Made by a program: the position numbers and the translations under genes. From Metabacillus niabensis (lineage in GTDB: Bacteria > Bacillota > Bacilli > Bacillales > Bacillaceae), in NCBI RefSeq assembly GCF_020524345.1, contig NZ_JAIVLH010000014.1, positions 111,032 to 175,031 on the forward strand: a DNA stretch of 64,000 nt. Direction: 5' to 3'. The notes under the pieces are model-generated. The model was not told the origin of the DNA. It was given only the letters and a program-made list of their open reading frames with translations, and made no database searches. Positions 44,675 to 53,262 of the stretch are shown piece after piece; position 1 is the first letter of the stretch; the number at the start of each line of letters is the position of its first letter.

Positions 44675-45358
44675 ATGTTTTTTCATCCATTGGATTTCTT
44701 AATTATCATTGCTTTTGGTCTTTCATTATGGGCTCAATTCAGGGTGAAAGGGAGTTTTGAGAAATATGCTGGAGTCTATGCATCCTCAGGATTGACAGGT
44801 GCTGAAATCGCCAGACATTTATTAGACCAAAATAGGTTATATGATGTACCGGTAGAACATATAAGAGGATCATTAACAGATCATTATGATCCAATGAGAA
44901 AAACCGTCAGGCTATCGGATTCAGTCTATGGCAGCCAATCAATAGCCGCTGTATCTGTTGCTGCTCATGAAGTTGGTCACGCAATCCAGCATAGTGAGGC
45001 ATATGGAGCACTCGTACTTCGTCATAAAATGTTTCCTATTGTTAATTTCACATCCGGTATTGCTCCATTTTTATTGCTAGGCGGATTTTTATTAGGAAGT
45101 TTTAATTTAATTGGATTAGGCATTATCTTTTTTTCGGCTGTGGTTGCGTTTCAGCTTGTTACACTTCCAGTGGAATTTAATGCAAGTTCGAGAGCAAAGC
45201 AGTTAATGATTTCTGAGGGTTATATAACAAATGCAGAGGAACGGGGTGTAAGTAAAGTTTTAAATGCTGCTGCTTTAACATATGTAGCTGCTGCACTTTT
45301 ATCATTGCTCCAACTAGTTAAGTTTATAGCGATTTTTTCCCAAGGAAATCGAGAATAA
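44675..45358 (+). CDS. yugP: Membrane zinc metallopeptidase (YugP)
   Basis: The 227-residue protein has an N-terminal helix, the HExxH motif H98-E99-V-G-H102 (AAHEVGHAIQH), two or three C-terminal helices and the LPVEFNASSRA segment carrying a probable third zinc ligand. It is an integral membrane protease of unknown substrate. ATG follows AGGAGGGG. Confidence 0.9.
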   Translation: MFFHPLDFLIIIAFGLSLWAQFRVKGSFEKYAGVYASSGLTGAEIARHLLDQNRLYDVPVEHIRGSLTDHYDPMRKTVRLSDSVYGSQSIAAVSVAAHEVGHAIQHSEAYGALVLRHKMFPIVNFTSGIAPFLLLGGFLLGSFNLIGLGIIFFSAVVAFQLVTLPVEFNASSRAKQLMISEGYITNAEERGVSKVLNAAALTYVAAALLSLLQLVKFIAIFSQGNRE

Positions 45359-45507
45359 TGAGACCCAACATCTTGAATGAGTAGGACAAAAGTCGAAACT
45401 TGTCAAAATAGAAAGTTTTTTCTAGTAAAATTGTCCATTATATGATACATTCTCATCATTGAAAAGTAAGATTTTAGAAAAAAATAGTGATTAAATGGGA
45501 GAGGCCA

Positions 45508-47121
45508 ATGAATAAATATTTTCAATTATTGGTAAAAAACGTAAGGAAGCAACTTGAATCATGGCTTAATGAAAAGGAAATTATTCAACATAAAGAAGTA
45601 TATCGATTTTTGCATTCAATTGTAGGAACAGCTTCTACGATTGGATTTACAGTAGCTGGTGATATGGCAAGAAAGCTTATGGATCAAATAAGTTTTGATG
45701 AAGAAAGAGTGTGGAAAAAAGAAGAGTTACAAGCTTTTCTACTACCTCTTATTTCCATTATTTATTATGAGGAATATTCCAATATTGATGAAATTATTGA
45801 GAGAAAAAGTGAATTTGAAGATAAAAAACTAATTTTACTTATAGATGATGACACAGCGATGTTAATGTACGTAAAGGATCATTTGGAAAAACATGGTTGG
45901 ATCGTCATAGCTGTAGCTGATCCTGAACGTGCGATCAACTCTTATTATGATTTAAATCCGGATTGTGTCATTATCGATATTCACATGAAAGATAAAAATG
46001 GGTTGGACGTGCTGGTACAACTTAAAGAAAAGATGAAGCAGCAGTTTATACCAACAATTATGATCAGCAATGATCATTCAAAAGAGACAAGAATGAAAAG
46101 CTATAAATTAGGTACAGATGATTTTATTCAAAAACCAATTGACATTGAAGAGTTTATTGTCCGAATAAATCGTCAATTAGAGAGAAAACAAGCAATTGAT
46201 AATGTCATGTTGATTGACGAATTAACAAGAGTATACAATCGTAAGTTTTTACCGCAAACGTATGACCGTTTTGTAAGTAGCTTGAAAAGAAGGAGAGTAT
46301 CATTTTGTATCGCTTTATTGGATCTTGATCACTTTAAACAAGTAAATGACACATACGGACATATTGTAGGAGACGAGGTTTTAGCGACGTTTGCTGATAC
46401 GGTAAGAAAAGGGTTGCGGATTAATGACATTATTATCCGATATGGCGGAGAAGAATTTATAATCCTTCTTCCAGAGACAAAAGCCAATGAAGCGAGGATG
46501 GTACTAGAAAGAATTTTAAGGGATTTTTCTAACATACCTTTTGAAGCAAATGAGGAAGAGTTTTATTGTTCATTTTCGTCAGGGATACATGAAGTCCAAT
46601 TAAATGAAACGGATATAACAAGAAATATTGAAATTGCTGATGGTGCCCTTTATGAAGCAAAACAGGCCGGGAGAAATCAAATTAAGGTATCAGCTATTGA
46701 TTATAAAGAAGTGAAGAAGAAAACAATTCATGTTGGGATCGTGGATGATGATCCAATCATTCGAACTATGCTGGAGGATTTAATTAGTAAAAGCAAATTT
46801 ACGGACGGATTCACCGTTGATATTAAGACATTTAAAGATGGAATGGAATTTATTGAAGCAGATTGGCATCTGAATAATCAGGAGCAATATTTAATTATTT
46901 TAGATGGTATGATGCCTAGAATGGACGGATTAGAAGTGTTACAGAAGCTAAGGGGGCTTTCGTATCAAGAGCGATTTACCGTAATGATGTTAACTTCACG
47001 TAAGAGCGAACATGACATCACGAGGGCTTTGCAATTAGGGGCGGATGACTATATTACAAAGCCATTTAAGCTTTTAGAGCTTGAAACACGTTTAGGTCAT
47101 TTAATTAAGAGGATGAAATAA
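45508..47121 (+). CDS. HPt-REC-GGDEF-REC diguanylate cyclase
   Basis: The 537-residue signalling protein has an N-terminal HPt-like helical domain with H36 (FLHSIVGTA), a receiver (about 105-225, D157 in VIIDIHM), a GGDEF domain (240-390) with active-site GGEEF at 313-317 and an intact inhibitory RxxD site just before it (RIND), then a second receiver (about 400-535, D466 in IILDGMMP). It should make c-di-GMP under phosphorylation control. The start ATG 45508 follows GGGAGAGG. The next gene begins two bases later, and with the two after it forms one operon. Confidence 0.9.
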   Translation: MNKYFQLLVKNVRKQLESWLNEKEIIQHKEVYRFLHSIVGTASTIGFTVAGDMARKLMDQISFDEERVWKKEELQAFLLPLISIIYYEEYSNIDEIIERKSEFEDKKLILLIDDDTAMLMYVKDHLEKHGWIVIAVADPERAINSYYDLNPDCVIIDIHMKDKNGLDVLVQLKEKMKQQFIPTIMISNDHSKETRMKSYKLGTDDFIQKPIDIEEFIVRINRQLERKQAIDNVMLIDELTRVYNRKFLPQTYDRFVSSLKRRRVSFCIALLDLDHFKQVNDTYGHIVGDEVLATFADTVRKGLRINDIIIRYGGEEFIILLPETKANEARMVLERILRDFSNIPFEANEEEFYCSFSSGIHEVQLNETDITRNIEIADGALYEAKQAGRNQIKVSAIDYKEVKKKTIHVGIVDDDPIIRTMLEDLISKSKFTDGFTVDIKTFKDGMEFIEADWHLNNQEQYLIILDGMMPRMDGLEVLQKLRGLSYQERFTVMMLTSRKSEHDITRALQLGADDYITKPFKLLELETRLGHLIKRMK

Positions 47122-47122
47122 T

Positions 47123-48172
47123 ATGATTGAAGTAAGTCTCAGTTTTCTTTTTATCTTTTTTCTTGGGTTGTTTTTCCTTCTGTTAAGTCTATTCTTATAC
47201 TTGGTTATTCAAAAGAAAATTCGTAATGAATCGAGAAAAAAAATTGAGGGGTTTAAAGAAACATATCGTTTAGATATGTTTCATTTTTTACAATCAGGCA
47301 ATGAGGGTCCTTTAAATCCAGGTGGAAGTCAGGAAAAATTTGTTGCGCTAATAGAGTTACTTAATGAGTATTCGGATGTATTGGATAGTGAAGATATTAA
47401 GCAAAGAATAAGTGATTTTGCTAAAAGGTATTTAACAAAATACATCGTGGATAAATTAAAGAAAAAGCGATGGAGCTTAAGAATGAATGCTCTATATTCG
47501 ATTGAAGATTTTTACATGGATCATTTGATTGACATATTGCACGATTTGTATAGAAAAGAAAACATAACAGTCCCTGAGAAAATTCAAATACTAAGGTTAT
47601 TTGCTAAATTTAATGATCAAAAAATAGTTGATTATTTGAAAGAAATAGATGCAACTATTTCTGATTTTGCTTTGTTATCTATTCTTTCTCTCTTGGAAGA
47701 GGAATCCTTTAATAAGTTAGTCAATGACTTTGATACATTACCTAAGCAAACACAATATATGATTATTGAAACGATTGGAAAAGAACAATATTTGCATCAC
47801 CATATTCTCCTTGAAAAATTGCTTCAACGTAATGATGAAGAAATCAAAATACGAACATTAAAAGCCTACGCCTATACAGGTGCACCGATCAATGAAACGA
47901 TGTTAGGTGCCTTTTTTTCATCATTAAGTTGGCAGGTACGCATGATGGCTGCAAAAGTAGCTGGAGTAAGGAGGTTAAGTATTTTTGAATCTCAACTTAT
48001 TACCTTACTATCAGATCAAGAGTATGTTGTTCGAGCCGAGGCTGCTAAAGCTATTCTGCAATTCAAAGGTGGAATTAGTAGATTAAAGAGAGTAGTAGAC
48101 GAAACAACAGATGAATTTGCCAGGGATATGGCCCAGGAATGGATTAGTAAAGAGAGCGGTGATGATGATTAA
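47123..48172 (+). CDS. Membrane-anchored HEAT-repeat protein
   Basis: The 349-residue protein has an N-terminal membrane helix (residues 5-28), a basic linker, and a C-terminal array of helical repeats of HEAT type (LSWQVRMMAAKVAGVRRL; LLSDQEYVVRAEAAKAILQF). HEAT solenoids act as protein docking surfaces. Between a c-di-GMP synthase and a glycosyltransferase it may be the scaffold or co-polymerase of a polysaccharide synthase; this is inference. It overlaps the glycosyltransferase gene by 11 bases. Confidence 0.8.
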   Translation: MIEVSLSFLFIFFLGLFFLLLSLFLYLVIQKKIRNESRKKIEGFKETYRLDMFHFLQSGNEGPLNPGGSQEKFVALIELLNEYSDVLDSEDIKQRISDFAKRYLTKYIVDKLKKKRWSLRMNALYSIEDFYMDHLIDILHDLYRKENITVPEKIQILRLFAKFNDQKIVDYLKEIDATISDFALLSILSLLEEESFNKLVNDFDTLPKQTQYMIIETIGKEQYLHHHILLEKLLQRNDEEIKIRTLKAYAYTGAPINETMLGAFFSSLSWQVRMMAAKVAGVRRLSIFESQLITLLSDQEYVVRAEAAKAILQFKGGISRLKRVVDETTDEFARDMAQEWISKESGDDD

Positions 48173-49571
48173 TTGGTCTAATTTCTTAGTTGTCGGCAGT
48201 TGGGTTATTGTCATTTATATGGTTTTGATTATTGCAGTTTATGGTGGGATGTTAATCATTTCTCTTTTCCATATTCGAAAAACATATGAACTTGACGAGA
48301 TTGAGCCTTATGAAGAATTATTGCAATCAGAGTTTACCAAACCGGTATCCATTCTTGTTCCTGCTTATAATGAATCAGCCGGAATTTATGGGAGTATACG
48401 TTCATTGATCAGTATTGAATACCCTGAATATGAAATCATCATCATTAATGATGGTTCAAAAGATGATACCTTAGAAAAGCTAATCGATCGTTTCCAAATG
48501 GTGAAAATAAATCGTGTTATACGAAAGCAATTGGAAACGAAGAAAGTAAAAGGAATTTATCAATCCAAAATCTACCCGAGTTTAATCGTTATTGACAAAG
48601 AAAATGGAGGGAAGGCAGATGCGTTAAACGCTGGAATTAATCTATCAAGATATCCGTACTTTTGCTCTCTTGATGGAGATTCAATTATCGAGCGTAATGC
48701 ATTCCTGAAAGTTCTAAAACCGATAATTGAATCTGATGATGAAGTGATTGCATCGGGAGGTAGTGTAAGAATTGCCAATGGATGTGACATCCAAAACGGT
48801 GAACTCGTTAACGTAGAGCTTTCGAGAAAACCACTAGTTATTATGCAAATTATCGAGTATCTCAGGGCATTTTTAACAGGTAGAGTCGGATTAAGTGAGA
48901 ACAATTTGCTGCTCATTGTGTCAGGTGCTTTTGGTGTTTTTTCAAAGAAATGGGTGATTGAAGCAGGAGGCTATGCTCATACTGTTGGGGAGGATATGGA
49001 GTTAGTTGTTCGTCTTCATCGATTAATTAAAGAAAAAAAGGCGAATAAGAAAATTATATATGTACCAGATCCAGTTTGTTGGACTGAAGCTCCAGAGTCT
49101 ATTAAATTTTTACGGCGACAACGAAAAAGATGGCACAAGGGGTTATTTGATAGTCTATGGAAACATCGAAAACTAATGTTTAATCCAAAGTACGGGTCAA
49201 TAGGAATGTTTTCAATGCCTTATTTCTTTTTTGTTGAGTTTTTAGGACCATTAATCGAGTTAATCGGTTATTTCATATTAATTATTTCTATATTTACAGG
49301 CAGTATATATTTAGAGTTCGCCATTATCTTTTTCCTTCTCTCCCTTATTTATGGATCTATTTATTCCATGGCATCTGTTTTACTTGAAGAGTGGAGTATG
49401 GAAAGATATCCAAAAGTAAAGCATTTTGTTATTCTTTTTCTAGTTTCAATGACAGAAACACTCTGGTACCGTCCTCTTACAGTTATATGGAGGGTCGAAG
49501 GAATGATAGAGATGATAATTGGGAAAAAAGGTTGGGGAGAAATGGTAAGAAAAGGTGTGTCAAATGACTAA
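48162..49571 (+). CDS. Processive family 2 glycosyltransferase (membrane polysaccharide synthase)
   Basis: The 469-residue GT2 synthase has TM1 (10-36), a cytoplasmic catalytic domain with DGS (97-99), DGD (171-173), GED (276-278) and Q320-RKRW324 (the QxxRW motif of processive enzymes such as cellulose, hyaluronan and poly-N-acetylglucosamine synthases), then about three C-terminal helices. There is no PilZ domain, so c-di-GMP would have to act through another subunit. The start is ATG 48162 or 48165, inside the end of the HEAT gene. The sugar is unknown. Confidence 0.88.
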   Translation: MMINWSNFLVVGSWVIVIYMVLIIAVYGGMLIISLFHIRKTYELDEIEPYEELLQSEFTKPVSILVPAYNESAGIYGSIRSLISIEYPEYEIIIINDGSKDDTLEKLIDRFQMVKINRVIRKQLETKKVKGIYQSKIYPSLIVIDKENGGKADALNAGINLSRYPYFCSLDGDSIIERNAFLKVLKPIIESDDEVIASGGSVRIANGCDIQNGELVNVELSRKPLVIMQIIEYLRAFLTGRVGLSENNLLLIVSGAFGVFSKKWVIEAGGYAHTVGEDMELVVRLHRLIKEKKANKKIIYVPDPVCWTEAPESIKFLRRQRKRWHKGLFDSLWKHRKLMFNPKYGSIGMFSMPYFFFVEFLGPLIELIGYFILIISIFTGSIYLEFAIIFFLLSLIYGSIYSMASVLLEEWSMERYPKVKHFVILFLVSMTETLWYRPLTVIWRVEGMIEMIIGKKGWGEMVRKGVSND

Positions 49572-52500
49572 AAAAAATGTATTCCTAACAGTGGGAGTTC
49601 TACTGCTGCTTATTATATTCTCATCTCCTTTTTGGATATGGCAATTAAAAGCAAGTCAAAATCTAAACGTACTTATAATTGATAAAACGGTACCAGATCA
49701 ATCTTACCGTGAACATAAAGGATTGACCTGGATTCTTAACCATTTAAAGTTAAAGAAGGATGGAACAGACAATTATGATCAAGAAGAGGATTATGTAGGT
49801 TTTGTCCCAACTGACAATCCTCCGGAGTTCCTTACCCGAGAGCTACCAAAAGATTTATCCTCTTATGATATTTTATATCTTGCAGATGGGTATGGCGTTT
49901 ATGAGGATGAATATATGAGCGGTAACAAGGAAGGGAAGCGTTCAGAGCTTCTATATGGAGGTATAACACAAGAGGAGATTCAATCATTAAATGACTCATT
50001 AATTGAAAATAATCAAACTTTAATTGCAGAGTTTAATACATTTGGTTCTCCGACTGAGGAGAATGTCAGAGCGGAGTTTTATCAATTATTGAATTTGGAA
50101 TGGACTGGCTGGATGGGAAGGTATTTTCATGATTTAACTAATGGAGAAGTGCCTGTCTGGGTAAAACAAAACTATGAAACACAATATAATGAACCTTTTG
50201 ACTATGAAGGTAATGGCTTTGTTTTTGTTAATGAAGAAGATCAGGTTGTTGTGTTAACTGATAAAGATATGGCAGAAAACCATGCTTTGTTTCAATTAAC
50301 AGACAATGGACAAAAACAATTTCATATAAAAAAGGCTGTTCAGTATAATTATTGGTTTGATATTGTGAATGCCAGAAATGAGGAAGAGGTCCAAGCAACG
50401 TTTGATTTACCTTTAACAGATAGTGGAAAGCAAAAGTTAGAAGATTATGAGATTCCAACTCAATTCCCTGCCGTTATTCATCATCAAAATCAATTTTATG
50501 ATACCTACTACTTTGCAGGTGATTTTGTTGATCAAGAGAAGGTTCCAAGTATTTATCAAATGAATGGGCTGTCATGGTGGCAAAAATTATTTTCGTTTGA
50601 ACAAGACGGGAGAACAGACACTTTCTTTTGGAAAGCTTATGTACCGTTAATGACGGAAATTTTAACGAATGAGAAGGGTTCTGCCACTACCCAGAAAGAT
50701 ATACTCGTTGAACCTGAAATTCTTACAAAAGATGGTATAAAACTGACTGGTGCTGCGAGTGATGAATATCTTCAACTATATAGAGATGGAAAATGGGAAG
50801 ATATGCTAATAAAAGGAGTGAATATGGGAATTGCTAAACCAGGCACTTTCCCGGGAGAAACGGGGATAACAAAGGAAGAATATGCAAGATGGTTTGACCA
50901 AATAAGTGAAATGAATGCCAATGCGCTTCGTGTATACACGATTCATCCACCTGCATTTTATCAAGCTTTGTATGAACATAACAGGAGTCGGGAAGATCCA
51001 ATCTATTTATTTCATGGAGTATGGGTTAATGAAGATGTCTTTTTTGATGAGAAAAAGCAGAGGACAGCATATGATTCAGAAGTAATGGATGACTTTAAAG
51101 CAGAGATACAACGAACAATTGATATCATTCACGGAAATGCTGATATCAAAGAAAGAGCTGGGCATGCAAGCGGGAAATATGTACATGACGTGTCTCCGTA
51201 TTTATTAGGCTGGGTTATTGGGGTTGAGTGGGATCCTAAAGCTGTTGTGAGGACTAATGAAAAATATCCAGATAAAACAAGCTATGATGGAAAGTACTTT
51301 ACAACCTCAGACTCATCACCTTTTGAAGTATGGCTAGCTGAAATGATGGATTATACGGCAACATATGAGGCGGACACCTATAACTGGCAGCATCCGATGA
51401 GTTTTACAAACTGGGTAACAACAGACTTATTAGAGCATCCTGCTGAACCTAGTGAAGAGGAAGATATGGTATCGGTAAATCCAAACCATATTAAGGCGAA
51501 GGAAACCTTCTATCCAGGTATGTTTGCGTCTTATCATATTTATCCGTACTACCCGGATTTCTTAAATTATGAAGAAAAGTACGTGAACTATGTTGATCAT
51601 CGCGGTGATAAGAACAACTATGCAGGGTATCTGCATGATATGAAAAAACATCACGAAATGCCGGTAGTAGTAGCTGAGTATGGCATGCCGGCATCCAGAG
51701 GGTTAACACATGAAAATGTTTATGGATATGACCAGGGTCATCATTCAGAACAAGAGCAGGGTCAATATCTCGTTTCTTTATATGAAGATATTGTTGAAGA
51801 AGGAATGGCCGGAGGACTTGTGTTTGCATGGCAGGATGAGTGGTTCAAACGAACGTGGAACACAATGGATTATGATAATCCAAACCGCAGACCATTCTGG
51901 GACAATATTCAAACGAATGAACAACATTTTGGTTTGTTGAGTTTTGACCCTGATACAGAAGAAAAGCAACTTCTTATTGATGGAAAAACCTCAGATTGGG
52001 AGAAACGAAATGAACAACCGGTTTTAGAGGTTAAAGAGCAGGATCTCATTAAAAATGTATTTATGTCTGGTGATGAACAAGGATTGTTTATCCGTATTGA
52101 CTATGATGAAAACGAGTGGGACGCTGAGACATTTAATACGTCTATCCTGTTAGACACAATAAACGAACAAGGTCAGTCGACTATTCCAAGTGCAGAAGAT
52201 GTAAAGGAAGATGGAATTGATTTTGTCGTAGAGCTTAAGGGTGAAAAAACTTCAAGAGTATTAATTGATAGCTATTACGACACGTTTTATTATCACTATG
52301 GAAATTTACTCGAAATGATCCCGATGAAGGATTATGCAAACAAAAAAAATAATGGTGTGTATCACCCAATTCGCTTAACACTTAATAAGCAATTGACGAT
52401 AAAGAAAGAAGAGGGACAACTTACTATTCCTTTTTCAGACTATGAAACGGGGAAACTAACATATGGTATTGGCAATCCGGAAATGGAAAATTCTAATTCT

Positions 52501-52821
52501 TTAGCGGATTTCTATATTAAAGATGGAACACTTGAACTCCGCTTGCCATGGCTAATGTTGAATGTAAAAGACCCTAGTCAGAAAGAAATTACAGGTGATT
52601 TGTGGTCGGGGAAACCCTTAGAAGAGAACTCGGAAACAATTGACTCTATTTTTGCCAAAATAGTGGTTTCAAGCAAAAACAATGAAGCTGTACAGCAAAT
52701 TCCATCTGCAAAAGGTGACTGGATTGAGTATACATGGGATAATTGGGACCAACCAATCTACCACGAACGACTAAAAAAATCCTATGATTACCTACAAGAA
52801 GCATTTGGAAGGATAAAATGA
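49564..52821 (+). CDS. Large membrane-anchored glycoside hydrolase-like protein
   Basis: The 1,085-residue protein has an N-terminal signal anchor (residues 5-27), a first domain (about 35-190, LNVLIIDKTVPDQSYREHKG) resembling class I amidotransferase-like folds, a linker, then a TIM-barrel domain (about 390-790) like clan GH-A/GH2 glycosidases. E555 (IGVEWDP) and E705 (VVVAEYGMP) are placed as acid/base and nucleophile. The C-terminal ~280 residues (LLIDGKTSDWEKR…GLFIRIDYD) look like a carbohydrate-binding beta domain. It overlaps the glycosyltransferase gene by eight bases, so it probably trims or releases the polymer outside the cell. Confidence 0.8.
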   Translation: MTKKNVFLTVGVLLLLIIFSSPFWIWQLKASQNLNVLIIDKTVPDQSYREHKGLTWILNHLKLKKDGTDNYDQEEDYVGFVPTDNPPEFLTRELPKDLSSYDILYLADGYGVYEDEYMSGNKEGKRSELLYGGITQEEIQSLNDSLIENNQTLIAEFNTFGSPTEENVRAEFYQLLNLEWTGWMGRYFHDLTNGEVPVWVKQNYETQYNEPFDYEGNGFVFVNEEDQVVVLTDKDMAENHALFQLTDNGQKQFHIKKAVQYNYWFDIVNARNEEEVQATFDLPLTDSGKQKLEDYEIPTQFPAVIHHQNQFYDTYYFAGDFVDQEKVPSIYQMNGLSWWQKLFSFEQDGRTDTFFWKAYVPLMTEILTNEKGSATTQKDILVEPEILTKDGIKLTGAASDEYLQLYRDGKWEDMLIKGVNMGIAKPGTFPGETGITKEEYARWFDQISEMNANALRVYTIHPPAFYQALYEHNRSREDPIYLFHGVWVNEDVFFDEKKQRTAYDSEVMDDFKAEIQRTIDIIHGNADIKERAGHASGKYVHDVSPYLLGWVIGVEWDPKAVVRTNEKYPDKTSYDGKYFTTSDSSPFEVWLAEMMDYTATYEADTYNWQHPMSFTNWVTTDLLEHPAEPSEEEDMVSVNPNHIKAKETFYPGMFASYHIYPYYPDFLNYEEKYVNYVDHRGDKNNYAGYLHDMKKHHEMPVVVAEYGMPASRGLTHENVYGYDQGHHSEQEQGQYLVSLYEDIVEEGMAGGLVFAWQDEWFKRTWNTMDYDNPNRRPFWDNIQTNEQHFGLLSFDPDTEEKQLLIDGKTSDWEKRNEQPVLEVKEQDLIKNVFMSGDEQGLFIRIDYDENEWDAETFNTSILLDTINEQGQSTIPSAEDVKEDGIDFVVELKGEKTSRVLIDSYYDTFYYHYGNLLEMIPMKDYANKKNNGVYHPIRLTLNKQLTIKKEEGQLTIPFSDYETGKLTYGIGNPEMENSNSLADFYIKDGTLELRLPWLMLNVKDPSQKEITGDLWSGKPLEENSETIDSIFAKIVVSSKNNEAVQQIPSAKGDWIEYTWDNWDQPIYHERLKKSYDYLQEAFGRIK

Positions 52822-52832
52822 CAGTAATGCAG

Positions 52833-52880
52833 AAAATCTCAGACTCGATATGAGCAATACTCGAGTCTGAGATTTTTAAC
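52833..52880 (+). terminator. Strong terminator after the polysaccharide operon
   Basis: AAAATCTCAGACTCGA (52833-52848) pairs perfectly with TCGAGTCTGAGATTTT (52861-52876), followed by TAAC. The next gene starts 17 bases later. Confidence 0.85.
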
Positions 52881-52896
52881 AAAGGAGAGACTTAAG

Positions 52897-53262
52897 ATGC
52901 AAAGGATATTACTTGCAGAGGATGAAGAAGTGCTACGCATGCTTGTAGTAGATACACTTGAAGATGAAGGGTATCTCATTGATGAAGCTTGTGATGGGGA
53001 AGAGGCTTACGAGCTGATCAGACAAAATGACTATGATCTTATTCTTCTTGACTATATGATGCCTGTATACACAGGCTTGGAATTAATCGAAATGATTCGA
53101 AAAGATCAAATCCAAACAAAAATTATGATGCTAAGTGCAAAAAGTCAAACAGCAGATCAACAAAAGGTGTTGGAAGCTGGTGCTGACTTTTTTATGTCAA
53201 AACCATTTAGCCCCATTCAGCTTGTTGAAAGAATCGAGGAGATTTTAGGTGAAGCTGAATAA
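52897..53262 (+). CDS. Stand-alone receiver (CheY/Spo0F-like response regulator)
   Basis: The 121-residue single receiver domain has an acidic pocket (AEDEE), phosphoacceptor D52 (LILLDYMMP), a threonine/serine-switch region (MLSAKSQ) and the lysine in SKPF. With no output domain, it acts in a phosphorelay or by protein contact. ATG follows AAAGGAGAG, directly after the terminator. The kinase gene overlaps its 3' end by 14 bases. Confidence 0.9.
   Translation: MQRILLAEDEEVLRMLVVDTLEDEGYLIDEACDGEEAYELIRQNDYDLILLDYMMPVYTGLELIEMIRKDQIQTKIMMLSAKSQTADQQKVLEAGADFFMSKPFSPIQLVERIEEILGEAE

Noticed and set aside
45359..45507. c-di-GMP riboswitch upstream of the diguanylate cyclase operon
   Set aside because: I looked for the conserved GEMM core and paired helices and saw none.
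51491..51829. 112-codon minus-strand frame inside the glycosidase-like gene
   Set aside because: Antisense shadow with many histidines and glutamines and no start signals.
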